Made by a program: the position numbers and the translations under genes. From assembly GCF_028640845.1 (NCBI RefSeq), contig NC_080541.1, forward strand, positions 2,646,935 through 2,710,934: a DNA stretch of 64,000 nt, read 5' to 3'. Positions 50,701 through 51,341 of this stretch are shown in pieces. The notes under the pieces were generated by a model that was not told the origin of the DNA, did no database searches, and saw nothing but the letters and a program-made list of their open reading frames with translations. Position 1 is the stretch's first letter. Every line of letters begins with the position of its first letter. The DNA is from Ahaetulla prasina (Eukaryota; Chordata; Lepidosauria; Squamata; Colubridae).

Positions 50701-51341
50701 CCAAGGGCCTCTCACACTTTATGCCCAGTGGTCATGAAAGGACATGGATGGGATCCAGGGGCTCCACATTTCCTCCATACTGGGATTCCTGATGATGTTA
50801 CCTAGATAGGTCAAGAAAACAACTAAGGACACTAAGTGTCCAAGACTTGATCGTCGTCGTTGTTGTCCTCCCGCTTCCCTTCCTCCTCCTCCTCCATTCC
50901 ACAAAATCAACTCCGTTCCACTACTCTTACCTAGTTGGGTTATGAAACATGTGCAGGAAATCAACCAAGCTCGGAGAGCACCCTGGGACCCACAGTTCTC
51001 CTCCTCCTCTTCCTTTCCACAAACCCCACTCCCTTATTCTTCTACTACTGATGATGTTACCTAGATGGGTCATGAAACGTCTGCGAGAAAACAACCCGGC
51101 TCAGAGGGCACCAAGGACCCCACAGTCCTCCTCCTCTTCTCCTCCACTCCATAACCCCCTTTTTCACCCAGATGATGCTACCTAAATTGGGTAATAAAAT
51201 GTCTGCAAGAAAATAACCAAGTTCAGAGAGCATCAAGGAGAAAGGAAGGGAGGGAGGGAAAGGAAGGACATCACTTTTTTTCAACGCAGGTTGATGGAGA
51301 AGAAGAAGCGAGACCGGCAGTTGGCCAACAAGCGTAATTGA
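2134..51341 (+). CDS. PLCG1-like: Phospholipase C gamma gene, 26 coding exons to the stop codon (5' exons outside window)
   Basis: Encodes a PLC-gamma, a cytosolic enzyme recruited to phosphotyrosine receptors that cleaves PIP2 into IP3 and DAG. The 26 exons listed separately all have AG/GT borders and matching phases. Joined they give 3213 nt, 1070 codons with no stop until TGA at 51339-51341. Order: EF-hand end (codons 1-70), X box (about 71-250), split PH part 1 (250-312), N-SH2 (313-441), C-SH2 (442-543), tyrosine linker (544-569), SH3 (570-636), split PH part 2 (637-713), Y box (714-870), C2 (871-992), tail (993-1070). Catalytic histidines (SSSHNT, YHGHTL), the acidic calcium ligands (CIELDCWD, LSIEDHC) and both SH2 arginines (FLVRES, FLVRKR) are present. 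Human PLCG1 from the matching point is about the same length. Catalytic exons are nearest PLCG1; the tail and parts of the SH2 and C2 resemble PLCG2, so a third paralogue is possible. No break was found. Confidence 0.95.
2169..2495. other. Intron segment, nothing recognised
   Basis: Non-repetitive intron sequence with a small A-rich patch near 2375-2410. No exon-like signal was seen. Confidence 0.5.
2744..3242 (+). mobile_element. Solo LTR with TSD catgg
   Basis: 499 bp, starts TGTTGTG and ends ACGACA, flanked by catgg at 2739-2743 and 3243-3247. TATA box CCTATATAAGG near 3060. A frame from the second base (2745) to TAA at 3027-3029 encodes a Pro/Ser/Glu-rich peptide ending [18 protein letters not shown]. 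No internal retroelement region is left. Confidence 0.92.
3379..3500. mobile_element. hAT-type hairpin element
   Basis: Inverted arms around GACTTCAACTCCCAG and CTGGGAGTTGAAGTC form one long hairpin, with CAGAGGTCTTC and GAAGACCACTG ends. Confidence 0.75.
3765..3985 (+). repeat. Hammerhead-like dispersed repeat, two copies
   Basis: Two direct copies of ctgatgatgttacctag...gaaacgtctgc, at about 3808-3845 and 3925-3960, followed by AGCTCAGAGA and by polypyrimidine TCCTCCTCC. See finding on the CUGANGA...GAAAC core. Confidence 0.75.
4077..4149 (+). CDS. PLCG1-like: PLC-gamma exon 2: EF-hand region
   Basis: 73 nt, acceptor ttttcag, donor gtattt. Reads [19 protein letters not shown] then QYDQK. 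The RPELC..L..FQ.FL pattern is the EF-lobe segment of PLC-gamma ahead of the X box. The donor is weaker than most in this gene. Confidence 0.92.
4150..4402 (+). mobile_element. Probable L1-type LINE 3' end with poly(A)
   Basis: A purine-rich segment ends in TGTACATTGGATGAG... AATAAAACTTTTAC plus a run of A at 4390-4400, in the style of squamate L1 tails. 5'-truncated. The family call is from memory. Confidence 0.5.
4524..4901 (+). mobile_element. Tc1/mariner-type non-autonomous element
   Basis: Ends GAGTAGTCCTTGGCTT and AAGTTGAGGACTTCCTG, flanked by TA on both sides, about 378 bp, no coding capacity. Confidence 0.8.
5073..5146 (+). repeat. (TGAA)n followed by (GGAA)n microsatellite
   Basis: About eleven TGAA units run into four or more GGAA units. 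Confidence 0.95.
5174..5377. mobile_element. hAT-type element, CCGGTTCTCC family
   Basis: 204 bp with inverted ends CAGCGGTGGGTTTCA and TGAAACCCACCTCTG. The flanking octamers atacagac and atccagac agree at 7 of 8 positions. Confidence 0.85.
5649..5750 (+). CDS. PLCG1-like: PLC-gamma exon 3: end of EF lobe
   Basis: 102 nt, phase 0 at both ends, acceptor ctgcag, donor gtgagt. Reads [20 protein letters not shown] then [14 protein letters not shown]. The final LDE leads into [10 protein letters not shown] of the next exon, as in PLC-gamma proteins. Confidence 0.93.
5888..6100. mobile_element. hAT hairpin element interrupted by a SINE tail
   Basis: Ends CAGGGCTCTCC and GGAGACCCCTA, with exact 8-bp duplication atctagag at 5880-5887 and 6101-6108. 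A SINE 3' tail (CGCCCTGAGTCTTCGGAGAA) fills 5955-6032 in its centre. A second hairpin copy starts at 6109 and runs to about 6222. Confidence 0.88.
6246..6519. other. Unresolved LTR-like stretch
   Basis: Starts TGTCAGGTTTCC and has a minus-strand AATAAA in the AAATTTATTTAGG patch, like a reverse-orientation LTR. I could not find a matching right end or target duplication. Confidence 0.3.
6520..6632. mobile_element. hAT hairpin element, exact 8-bp TSD
   Basis: 113-bp near-perfect hairpin (CAGGGGTCTGGAAACTTGGC ... CAGACCCCTG) flanked by acctagcc at 6512-6519 and 6633-6640. Confidence 0.92.
7176..7294 (+). CDS. PLCG1-like: PLC-gamma exon 4: start of catalytic X box
   Basis: 119 nt, acceptor cgcag, donor gtaaga. 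Contains [10 protein letters not shown] and then YWISSSHNT. The histidine of SSSHNT is the first catalytic histidine of eukaryotic PLCs (His335 in PLCG1) and the following Asn is a calcium ligand. The Thr codon is split with the next exon. Confidence 0.96.
7632..7885. repeat. Hammerhead-like dispersed repeat, inverted cluster
   Basis: Two minus-oriented cores (about 7640-7683 and 7768-7812) face one plus-oriented core (about 7826-7862). They are separated by GAGGAGG-type purine sequence. Confidence 0.7.
8050..8135 (+). CDS. PLCG1-like: PLC-gamma exon 5: X box
   Basis: 86 nt, acceptor ttgcag, donor gtaagc. Reads [20 protein letters not shown] then RMGCRCIE, essentially the PLCG1 sequence. Its Glu (in CIE) is a calcium-binding residue in the family. 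Confidence 0.97.
8185..8455. mobile_element. Interspersed element with TTTTTCGGACTATAAGACGC end
   Basis: Begins ACCGTATTTTTCGGACTATA and ends in CAGTATATAAGACGCACC. A shorter related piece is at about 6825-6890 (GTGTATAAGACGCACC). A widespread vertebrate repeat motif; superfamily not decided. Confidence 0.6.
8456..9140 (-). mobile_element. L1-type LINE fragment, antisense
   Basis: AT-rich. On the minus strand near 8580-8760 the frame reads [20 protein letters not shown], similar to the ORF2 C-terminal region of L1 elements (AR.L.AQ.WK). Heavily decayed. Confidence 0.6.
9755..9875 (+). CDS. PLCG1-like: PLC-gamma exon 6: X box with second catalytic His
   Basis: 121 nt, acceptor tccag, donor gtaagc. 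Contains [19 protein letters not shown] and [10 protein letters not shown]. The YHGHTL histidine is the second catalytic histidine (His380 equivalent), and the Asp of LDCWD is a calcium ligand. Confidence 0.97.
9905..10180 (+). repeat. Polypyrimidine tract (CCT/CTT)n
   Basis: About 275 bp of C/T-rich sequence starting 30 bp inside the intron after exon 6. The open frames on it are compositional. Confidence 0.9.
10497..10693 (-). mobile_element. BovB (RTE) LINE 3' fragment
   Basis: The minus strand reads [20 protein letters not shown] and [11 protein letters not shown], the C-terminal signature of BovB-type RTE elements, then the GTTGCAAAGTCATGTCTGAC-type end. Confidence 0.85.
10694..11412. 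mobile_element. Nested SINE / BovB / SINE stack
   Basis: A tRNA-derived SINE in minus orientation (body 10694-10834, tRNA-like head about 11345-11412) is split by a plus-strand BovB end. The BovB part is 10835-11025, reading [20 protein letters not shown], and its tail 11280-11344 includes GTCGGACACGACTTCGCAAC. That BovB is itself split by a second SINE at about 11026-11285 (-). Confidence 0.85.
11485..11653 (+). CDS. PLCG1-like: PLC-gamma exon 7: X box
   Basis: 169 nt, acceptor cacag, donor gtagcc. Reads [20 protein letters not shown], then FGDMLLTKP and [18 protein letters not shown]. The Glu of LSIEDHC is a calcium ligand. The ADQLPSP stretch resembles PLCG2 more than PLCG1. Confidence 0.97.
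11738..12612 (-). mobile_element. Solo LTR, second family, with nested SINE; TSD caatc
   Basis: Plus-strand start TGTTGTGACC and end ATTACAACA, flanked by caatc at 11733-11737 and 12613-12617. On the minus strand it starts TGTTGTAATCC with an open Ser/Glu-rich frame ([14 protein letters not shown]), then a basic [10 protein letters not shown] segment in a shifted frame. An AATAAA lies in the distal part. A plus-strand SINE (about 11850-12135) is inserted inside. Confidence 0.88.
11850..12135 (+). mobile_element. tRNA-derived SINE inside an LTR
   Basis: Head CCTCTGGTGGCTCAACAGGC with a tRNA-like promoter region and GCAAGTTCAAGTCCC B-box-like segment. Body CCAAGGTTGACTCAGCCTTC and tail TCTTCGGAGAAGGGCGGGAT plus AAATAAAAAAAC. 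Confidence 0.88.
12690..13260. mobile_element. Cluster of hAT hairpin elements
   Basis: At least three copies or halves (about 12690-12890, 12930-13070, 13080-13255) of the CTTCAACTCCCAGAATCC / GGGAGTTGAAGTC family. Confidence 0.75.
13320..13590. repeat. Hammerhead-like dispersed repeat, inverted pair array
   Basis: Minus-oriented cores near 13350-13395 and 13447-13490 face a plus-oriented core at 13521-13562, around a TCCTCTTCCCCTCC stretch. Confidence 0.72.
13599..14782 (-). mobile_element. Outer solo LTR, third family, split by another LTR
   Basis: Plus-strand ends TGTGATGACC and GCATGACA. Flanks caatc (13594-13598) and cagtc (14783-14787) differ at one base. The minus-strand frame from its second base reads [17 protein letters not shown] and later [13 protein letters not shown]. 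The LTR at 13961-14531 is inserted inside; without it the outer LTR is about 608 bp. Confidence 0.8.
13961..14531 (-). mobile_element. Inner solo LTR, exact TSD gccct
   Basis: 571 bp, plus-strand ends TGTCGTGTCCC and CACAACA, flanked by gccct at 13956-13960 and 14532-14536. Minus-strand TATA CCTATATAAAGG-type near 14135-14150. The tail frame ends [21 protein letters not shown] ~50-bp segment (GGGCATGGAGCCAGGGCTGG) is present three times in its U3. Confidence 0.92.
14783..14948 (+). repeat. CCT array and hammerhead-like repeat copy
   Basis: TCCTCCTCC run at 14786-14831, then a degraded core at about 14874-14914. Confidence 0.65.
14949..15534 (-). mobile_element. LTR of a Ty1/copia-type retrotransposon
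   Basis: 586 bp; on the minus strand it starts TGTCAGGAAATTG and ends CCCTTAACA. A TATA box (GTATAAAAG) lies about 145 bp inside. A polypurine tract (CCAAAGGGGAGTA) sits immediately upstream at 15535-15547, as expected for a 3' LTR. Confidence 0.85.
15548..15775 (-). pseudogene. Copia-type Pol C-terminus (RNase H end), truncated
   Basis: The minus-strand frame reads [20 protein letters not shown] then [19 protein letters not shown]. The SK..DIRY ... L.Y......IAD.FTK pattern is the end of Ty1/copia RNase H. Everything upstream is missing; flanking sequence returns to the dispersed repeat at about 15776. Confidence 0.88.
15790..15895 (+). repeat. Hammerhead-like dispersed repeat copy
   Basis: ctgatgatgttatctag...gaaacatctgcaag at about 15804-15842, then CCAAGCTCAGATAACATC. 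Confidence 0.7.
16158..16277 (+). CDS. PLCG1-like: PLC-gamma exon 8: end of X box and start of split PH
   Basis: 120 nt, phase 0, acceptor cctcag, donor gtgagc. Reads [13 protein letters not shown] and [20 protein letters not shown]. The second stretch is the diagnostic start of the PLCG1-type split PH domain; human PLCG2 is quite different here. Confidence 0.97.
16410..16545. mobile_element. hAT hairpin element
   Basis: Long inverted repeat with CAGTGTTTCTCAACCTTGGC and GGTTGAGAAACACTG ends and CTTCAACTCCCAGAATTCC arms. The flanks do not show a clean 8-bp duplication. Confidence 0.78.
16696..17310 (+). repeat. (GATA)n and (GGAT)n microsatellite
   Basis: A GGAT run at about 16889-16939 is followed by about 370 bp of GATA/GACA units. 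The reverse frames read as repeating Tyr-Leu-Ser-Ile and are not genes. Confidence 0.97.
17600..17765 (+). mobile_element. CR1 LINE 3' fragment
   Basis: Contains CAGAAGTTGTAGGTGCTCCA and the GGACTAGAAGACCTCCAAGG terminal segment of CR1. Confidence 0.85.
17968..18318 (+). mobile_element. Tc1/mariner-type non-autonomous element
   Basis: Ends GAGATAGTCCTCAGCTTACG and GTCGAGGACTATCTT, with TA on both sides. Confidence 0.82.
18493..18603 (+). CDS. PLCG1-like: PLC-gamma exon 9: split PH, first half
   Basis: 111 nt, acceptor catag, donor gtattc. Reads [20 protein letters not shown] and then an acidic run ([10 protein letters not shown]). [18 protein letters not shown] is the PLCG1 pattern. The acidic linker leads to the N-SH2 domain. 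Confidence 0.95.
18781..19812 (-). mobile_element. Run of four SINE copies or parts
   Basis: SINE tails and bodies at about 18781-18856, 18940-19158, 19270-19560 and 19600-19812, all reversed. Two of them keep tRNA-like heads (CTAACCACTGCGCCA). Confidence 0.8.
19895..20300. repeat. Hammerhead-like dispersed repeat, inverted cluster
   Basis: Minus cores at about 19930-19972 and 20043-20087, plus cores at about 20115-20157 (degraded) and 20240-20280. Confidence 0.7.
20685..20792. mobile_element. hAT hairpin element, exact 8-bp TSD
   Basis: 108-bp hairpin with arms that pair almost perfectly, flanked by gtctaggc at 20677-20684 and 20793-20800. Confidence 0.95.
20819..20952. mobile_element. hAT hairpin element, exact 8-bp TSD
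   Basis: 134-bp hairpin, ends CAGGTTGTCC and GGACACCCCTG, flanked by ccatagga at 20811-20818 and 20953-20960. Confidence 0.94.
21052..21339 (+). mobile_element. Tc1/mariner-type non-autonomous element
   Basis: Ends CAGACAGTCCTCGACTTATG and GTCGAGGACTCCCTG; TA follows the right end. Confidence 0.82.
21504..21691 (+). CDS. PLCG1-like: PLC-gamma exon 10: N-terminal SH2 domain
   Basis: 188 nt, acceptor cgtag, donor gtaaga. Contains [20 protein letters not shown], then [20 protein letters not shown]. The Arg of FLVRES is the phosphotyrosine-binding residue. ELHF and [13 protein letters not shown] match PLCG2, while [16 protein letters not shown] follows PLCG1: a mixed signature. Confidence 0.97.
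21808..22685 (+). mobile_element. Tc1/mariner-type element split by a LINE tail
   Basis: Left part 21808-22096 and right part about 22601-22685 of one element, both ends next to TA. The gap is filled by the L3-type LINE tail at 22097-22600. Confidence 0.8.
22097..22600 (-). mobile_element. CR1/L3-type LINE tail with AATAG arrays
   Basis: AATAG array, LINE tail, second longer AATAG array (about 22192-22294), then a second copy of the tail with about 300 bp of body. Same family as at the left window edge. Confidence 0.88.
22840..23165. mobile_element. AT-rich LINE-like fragment
   Basis: AT-rich sequence like a decayed L1-type 3' region, ending next to a short hAT arm at 23165-23190. Family not certain. 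Confidence 0.35.
23410..23812 (+). mobile_element. CR1/L3-type LINE tail, sense orientation
   Basis: Runs from TAAACTGTTTCAACTCCTAC through CCGAAGGCCATCACTCTGCT to TTGGCCAATAAAATTCTATT and a short TTCTA array. A CR1 3' fragment (-) follows at 23812-23925. Confidence 0.88.
23982..24511 (+). mobile_element. Tc1/mariner-type element with internal duplication
   Basis: TA-flanked ends CAGGTTAGTCCTCAACCTAC and GAGGACTGCCGG. The left third is partly repeated inside (GTTGAGCCCGGAATTTATGT and GTTGAACCCAGAGTTTATGT). Confidence 0.78.
24589..24789 (+). CDS. PLCG1-like: PLC-gamma exon 11: N-SH2 end and linker
   Basis: 201 nt, acceptor ttgcag, donor gtgaga. Reads [20 protein letters not shown], then [20 protein letters not shown] and [19 protein letters not shown]. 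The donor lies only a few bases before a 1.4-kb pyrimidine block. Confidence 0.97.
24800..26212 (+). repeat. 1.4-kb polypyrimidine block
   Basis: Almost pure C/T sequence that begins about 10-20 bases after the exon 11 donor. It has an internal higher-order pattern: segments such as CTCCTCTCCTCTCTTCTCCC recur every 100-200 bp. Very long open frames on both strands (up to 583 codons) are compositional. Confidence 0.97.
26405..26650 (+). mobile_element. tRNA-derived SINE
   Basis: tRNA-like head (GTGCGGTGGCCTAAAGGTGG, then GCGAGTTCGATC) and a body with TCTCTCTCTGGGCACAATGA and GGGCATCCGGCCATTAAAA. Related copies are at 53930-54150 and, reversed, 10694-11412. Confidence 0.8.
26788..26907 (+). 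CDS. PLCG1-like: PLC-gamma exon 12: C-terminal SH2 domain
   Basis: 120 nt, acceptor cccag, donor gtgagc. Contains [20 protein letters not shown] and [20 protein letters not shown]. The FLVRKR arginine binds phosphotyrosine. In PLC-gamma this SH2 also drives autoinhibition by binding the phosphorylated linker tyrosine. Confidence 0.97.
27101..27284 (+). CDS. PLCG1-like: PLC-gamma exon 13: C-SH2 end
   Basis: 184 nt, acceptor ccccag, donor gtaaga. Reads [15 protein letters not shown], then [20 protein letters not shown] and ETLERMGTA. The match to PLCG1 is very close. The intron before it is only about 190 bp, the shortest in the window. Confidence 0.97.
27415..27535 (+). repeat. (GGAA)n microsatellite
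   Basis: About 100 bp of GGAA units, abutting a CR1 3' end (27536-27655). Confidence 0.95.
27655..28742 (+). repeat. Higher-order purine-rich tandem repeat, ~350-bp unit
   Basis: The landmark GAGGAAATAAGRCATAGAG recurs at about 27684, 28042, 28384 and 28505. Each unit holds (GGAA)n, GATGAAAATGAATGAA and AGAAGATGGATGAATGAGG segments. Long reverse frames here are artefacts. Confidence 0.85.
28760..29525. other. Intron segment, nothing recognised
   Basis: Non-repetitive intron DNA before exon 14. No convincing exon, repeat or RNA was seen. Confidence 0.5.
29532..29609 (+). CDS. PLCG1-like: PLC-gamma exon 14: regulatory tyrosine linker
   Basis: 78 nt, phase 0, acceptor gacag, donor gtaagt. Reads [20 protein letters not shown] then KMPVAK. 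The tyrosines of DYGAL and FYVEAN align with Tyr771 and Tyr783 of human PLCG1. Tyr783 is the activating phosphosite, so kinase activation is probably retained. Confidence 0.96.
29740..29870. repeat. Inverted pair of hammerhead-like motifs, GAAGCTTCTTGGGTGGGAAG type
   Basis: GTTTCGCTTCCCACCCAAGA on the left and its mirror TCTTGGGTGGGAAGCGAAAC on the right flank about 60 bp. Each reads CTG(A/G)AGA-hairpin-GAAAC in its own orientation. Confidence 0.7.
30118..30440 (-). mobile_element. Tc1/mariner-type non-autonomous element
   Basis: Reverse orientation (CACTTACGACCGTTGTAGCA ... AACATCAACTCCAGACTCC); the left terminal repeat is missing. It abuts the exon 15 acceptor region. Confidence 0.75.
30442..30545 (+). 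CDS. PLCG1-like: PLC-gamma exon 15: SH3 domain, first part
   Basis: 104 nt, acceptor ttgcag, donor gtgagt. Reads [20 protein letters not shown] and [18 protein letters not shown] is the SH3 ligand-binding motif. AQREDEL is PLCG1-like; ELSFC and IHNV are PLCG2-like. Confidence 0.97.
30650..31082 (-). mobile_element. CR1 LINE 3' fragments, two copies
   Basis: Two reversed CR1 ends (about 30650-30820 and 30830-31075), each with a CCAACCCCCTGC-type or GTTCCACTGATTAA segment. Confidence 0.85.
31083..31750 (+). mobile_element. LINE RT C-terminal fragment and AT-rich tail (L3/CR1-type)
   Basis: Frames read [30 protein letters not shown] and, after a frameshift, [10 protein letters not shown] ... 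FLRGL-stop. The tail ends TGTTGTGACAAAATAAAAAA. The tail is split by the 142-bp insertion at 31551-31692. Confidence 0.75.
31551..31692 (-). mobile_element. 142-bp insertion with hammerhead-like core and 13-bp TSD
   Basis: Flanked by exact 13-bp duplication tttcatgcttatg at 31538-31550 and 31693-31705. On the minus strand it reads CTGAAGATGACGAATGAG, then CTTCGTCGAAACGTCGCC, then GCGGGAGAAAACCCGAAT. Probably a Penelope-like or other target-primed element. Confidence 0.8.
32030..32200 (+). mobile_element. CR1 LINE 3' fragment
   Basis: AATTAACCAGTGGAACAGCT through GAAGACCTCCAAGGTCCCTT, the standard CR1 end. A Tc1/mariner-type copy follows at about 32205-32508. Confidence 0.83.
32633..32729 (+). 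CDS. PLCG1-like: PLC-gamma exon 16: SH3 domain, second part
   Basis: 97 nt, acceptor cccag, donor gtcagt. Reads [20 protein letters not shown] then [12 protein letters not shown]. The tryptophan pair at the exon junction and FPANYVEE complete the SH3 binding surface. Confidence 0.97.
32820..33345 (+). mobile_element. Solo LTR, second subfamily
   Basis: 526 bp, ends TGTTGTGTCTGCG and GGACAGAACA. Flanks cttcc and ctttc agree at 4 of 5. TATA box GGATATAAAAGC. The tail frame carries [20 protein letters not shown] and ends [20 protein letters not shown]. Confidence 0.85.
33745..34449. mobile_element. Two abutting Tc1/mariner-type elements, opposite orientation
   Basis: First 33745-34058 (CAGATAGTCCTCAACTTACA ... 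CAAGGACTACCTG), then TA, then a second starting CAGTTAATTCTC at 34061 and ending GAGGACTACTTG at 34449, followed by TA. Confidence 0.8.
34577..35060 (-). mobile_element. CR1/L3-type LINE tail
   Basis: GAATAGAATAGAATTTTTAT, tail, and about 400 bp of body ending near ACAGGTCCTCAATGGAAGGC, the longest copy of this family in the window. Confidence 0.88.
35220..35286 (+). CDS. PLCG1-like: PLC-gamma exon 17: split PH linker
   Basis: 67 nt, acceptor cccag, donor gtgagt. Reads [20 protein letters not shown] then HV. It aligns with ENSPLGDLLRGVLDVPAC of PLCG1. The intron to its right holds a 550-bp TTTTA-rich block. Confidence 0.95.
35415..35968 (+). repeat. (TTTTA)n-rich tract
   Basis: About 550 bp of imperfect TTTTA/TTTA units, AT content near 100 percent, 130 bp after exon 17. 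Confidence 0.97.
36519..37108 (-). mobile_element. Solo LTR, exact TSD gcatg
   Basis: 590 bp, flanked by gcatg at 36514-36518 and 37109-37113. Minus strand TATA CCTATATAAAGG. The tail frame starts [19 protein letters not shown], has one TAG, and goes on in the same frame to [20 protein letters not shown]. Confidence 0.92.
37259..37422 (+). CDS. PLCG1-like: PLC-gamma exon 18: split PH, second half
   Basis: 164 nt, acceptor tgtag, donor gtgagt. Contains [10 protein letters not shown] and [20 protein letters not shown]. The W..KIREV helix is the C-terminal helix of the PH fold. This is one of the less conserved exons relative to human PLCG1. Confidence 0.95.
37640..38492 (-). mobile_element. 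CR1 LINE copy containing a minisatellite
   Basis: CR1 3' sequence in reverse (AAAAGTTGGAAGGGACCTTG ... CTTCTTTTCATTAAACTAGG), expanded internally at 37832-38353. Confidence 0.88.
37832..38353 (+). repeat. 29-bp minisatellite, 18 copies
   Basis: Unit CTTCTCTCCTTCCATCCACG plus GCTTCTTGT. The CCATCCAC landmark is at 37843 in copy 1 and 38336 in copy 18, exactly 17 x 29 bp apart. Variants are few (CTTTCC, CTCCCATCC, CCACAGC). No stop codon occurs in any frame of several phases, giving overlapping spurious ORFs. Confidence 0.97.
38494..38898 (+). mobile_element. L2-type LINE 3' end
   Basis: Reads [20 protein letters not shown], then [20 protein letters not shown] and [16 protein letters not shown], the C-terminal end of L2/CR1-clade ORF2. 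Its 3' UTR ends CCTTCGGGAGAAGGGCGGTA. It lies between two reversed CR1 copies. Confidence 0.85.
38905..39435 (-). mobile_element. CR1 LINE 3' fragment
   Basis: Continuous reversed CR1 end through TCTTTGTTGCTCTTCTCTGC to CCAAGTGTGGCCTTACCGAG. Confidence 0.87.
39440..39960. repeat. hAT-like element with multiple internal palindromes
   Basis: A CCGGTAGCAAAAATTGCTC segment, then several copies of GATCGCCAGAACCCTTTAAA and its reverse complement around AAAAATGCTTTTAAA. Several overlapping hairpins are possible. Confidence 0.65.
40142..40238 (+). CDS. PLCG1-like: PLC-gamma exon 19: Y box start
   Basis: 97 nt, acceptor tccag, donor gtgagt. Reads [20 protein letters not shown] then [10 protein letters not shown], almost identical to PLCG1. 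Confidence 0.97.
40583..40720 (+). repeat. (GACA)n/(GATA)n/(GA)n microsatellite
   Basis: Mixed purine-rich short repeats that resume on the far side of the inserted LTR (41201-41345). Confidence 0.9.
40721..41200. mobile_element. Solo LTR-like insertion within a GATA microsatellite
   Basis: 480 bp, ends TGTCAGCCTCC and CAGCCTGACA, with gatag on both sides (40716-40720, 41201-41205). The duplication is weak evidence because the target is itself GATA repeats. The sequence differs from the other LTRs here. Confidence 0.6.
41372..42136. mobile_element. hAT element carrying large (TTA)n arrays, exact 8-bp TSD
   Basis: 765 bp, inverted ends CAATGTTCCCTCTAA and TTAGAGGGAACAGTG, flanked by aatacaag at 41364-41371 and 42137-42144. 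Two (TTA)n tracts (41532-41650 and 41700-41790) lie inside. Its right half has repeated palindromes around TTTAGCTAGCCGAATC. Confidence 0.93.
42145..43140 (-). mobile_element. Tc1/mariner-type element split by an LTR
   Basis: Left part 42145-42573, right part 43088-43140 (CCAGTTATTTTGGGCCCCAT ... GTCGAGGACTTCCCG). The LTR at 42574-43087 interrupts it. A short CR1 end is present at about 42375-42450. Confidence 0.82.
42574..43087 (-). mobile_element. Solo LTR, exact TSD agcac
   Basis: 514 bp, flanked by agcac at 42569-42573 and 43088-43092. The tail frame is intact from [18 protein letters not shown] to [20 protein letters not shown] and then stops. TATA CCTATATAAAGG-type. Confidence 0.93.
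43229..43453 (+). CDS. PLCG1-like: PLC-gamma exon 20: catalytic Y box
   Basis: 225 nt, acceptor tccag, donor gtaaat. Contains [37 protein letters not shown] and [13 protein letters not shown]. The S-S-N-Y-(D/N)-P and GSQ.VALNFQT stretches form the conserved barrel wall and substrate pocket. Confidence 0.98.
44118..44631 (+). mobile_element. Solo LTR, exact TSD gtccc
   Basis: 514 bp, first bases TATTGTGTCTGCG (TG mutated to TA), ends GGACAGAACA, flanked by gtccc at 44113-44117 and 44632-44636. TATA GGATATAAAAGG. Tail frame with [20 protein letters not shown], a frameshift, then [17 protein letters not shown]. Confidence 0.9.
44640..44922 (-). mobile_element. tRNA-derived SINE
   Basis: Reversed copy of the same SINE as at 11850-12135: tail CCCGCCCTTCTCCGAAGACT and head near ACAGCCTGAGCCACCCACGG. 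Confidence 0.85.
45252..45400 (+). CDS. PLCG1-like: PLC-gamma exon 21: Y box end
   Basis: 149 nt, acceptor tccag, donor gtcagt. Reads [40 protein letters not shown]. The frame stays open past the donor into an LTR that starts 44 bp downstream (see findings). Confidence 0.97.
45445..45963 (+). mobile_element. Solo LTR, exact TSD cttcc, just after exon 21
   Basis: 519 bp, flanked by cttcc at 45440-45444 and 45964-45968, 44 bp after the exon 21 donor. The tail frame is intact ([17 protein letters not shown] ... [20 protein letters not shown]). TATA CCTATATAAAGG near 45770. Confidence 0.94.
46044..46158 (+). CDS. PLCG1-like: PLC-gamma exon 22: C2 domain start
   Basis: 115 nt, acceptor tccag, donor gtatga. 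Reads [48 protein letters not shown] is the C2 signature of PLC-gamma; GRSI.CPFVEVE.CG is nearer PLCG2. Confidence 0.97.
46285..46530 (+). mobile_element. SINE with TTCTAGTCCCAC head
   Basis: GAGTTCTAGTCCCACATGAA, then TCAGCCCAACCCACCTCACA and an A-rich ATAAAATAAATG end. It is the likely parent family of the 59469-59957 minisatellite. Confidence 0.65.
46560..47835 (+). mobile_element. CR1 LINE split by a hAT element
   Basis: CR1 sequence to TCAAGCTATTTTCC (46803) resumes at CCAAAGCACCCAAGGGCAGG (47573) and runs to the CR1 end near 47835. The interruption is the element at 46808-47568. Confidence 0.83.
46808..47568 (-). mobile_element. hAT-type element carrying a ~200-codon coding-like frame
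   Basis: Ends CAGTGGTCACCAACTGGTGG and GGTTGGTGACCCCCTG; flanks ttccacag and atccaaag agree at 6 of 8. The minus strand from 47499 to about 46900 is open except for one TAG. It reads [20 protein letters not shown] ... [20 protein letters not shown] ... [20 protein letters not shown]. Confidence 0.72.
47925..48086 (+). CDS. PLCG1-like: PLC-gamma exon 23: C2 domain
   Basis: 162 nt, acceptor cccag, donor gtactg. Reads [20 protein letters not shown], then [34 protein letters not shown] is invariant in PLC-gamma proteins. Confidence 0.97.
48176..48760 (-). mobile_element. Two Tc1/mariner-type copies
   Basis: A short remnant (about 48176-48318) and a fuller copy that starts CAGGTAGTCCTTACCTTATA at 48324 after TA and runs to about 48758, close to exon 24. 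Confidence 0.78.
48835..48923 (+). CDS. PLCG1-like: PLC-gamma exon 24: C2 domain end
   Basis: 89 nt, acceptor cacag, donor gtgagt. Reads [20 protein letters not shown] then [10 protein letters not shown]. The VPLKN.YSED.ELASLL motif closes the C2 domain in both PLCG1 and PLCG2. Confidence 0.97.
49124..49308 (+). CDS. PLCG1-like: PLC-gamma exon 25: C-terminal coiled-coil-like tail
   Basis: 185 nt, acceptor ttgcag, donor gtgagt. Reads [20 protein letters not shown], then [20 protein letters not shown]. It is rich in Leu, Glu, Gln and Arg with heptad-like spacing. The opening LYSS.QLR pattern recalls the PLCG2 tail, while RYQQ..D..R..QE.L recalls PLCG1. Confidence 0.93.
49539..50049 (-). mobile_element. 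Solo LTR, exact TSD gaatg
   Basis: 511 bp, plus-strand ends TGTTCTGTCTCC and GTCACAACA, flanked by gaatg at 49534-49538 and 50050-50054. Minus TATA GGATATATAAGG. Tail frame [20 protein letters not shown] ... [20 protein letters not shown], extending a little further than in the other copies. Confidence 0.93.
50125..51235. repeat. Hammerhead-like dispersed repeat, long inverted array
   Basis: At least six cores: minus at about 50177-50222 and 50297-50335, plus at about 50790-50815, 50925-50957, 51050-51090 and 51172-51212. The GTCCTCCTCCTC spacers separate them. A further minus core at 49490-49530 was cut by the LTR at 49539. A CCGGTTC-type hAT copy lies at about 50430-50570. Confidence 0.7.
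51290..51341 (+). CDS. PLCG1-like: PLC-gamma terminal exon with stop
   Basis: 52 nt, acceptor acgcag. After completing a Lys codon it reads [16 protein letters not shown] and stops at TGA 51339-51341. The basic end continues the helical tail of the previous exon. Assignment rests on phase and on this basic, charged continuation. Confidence 0.88.
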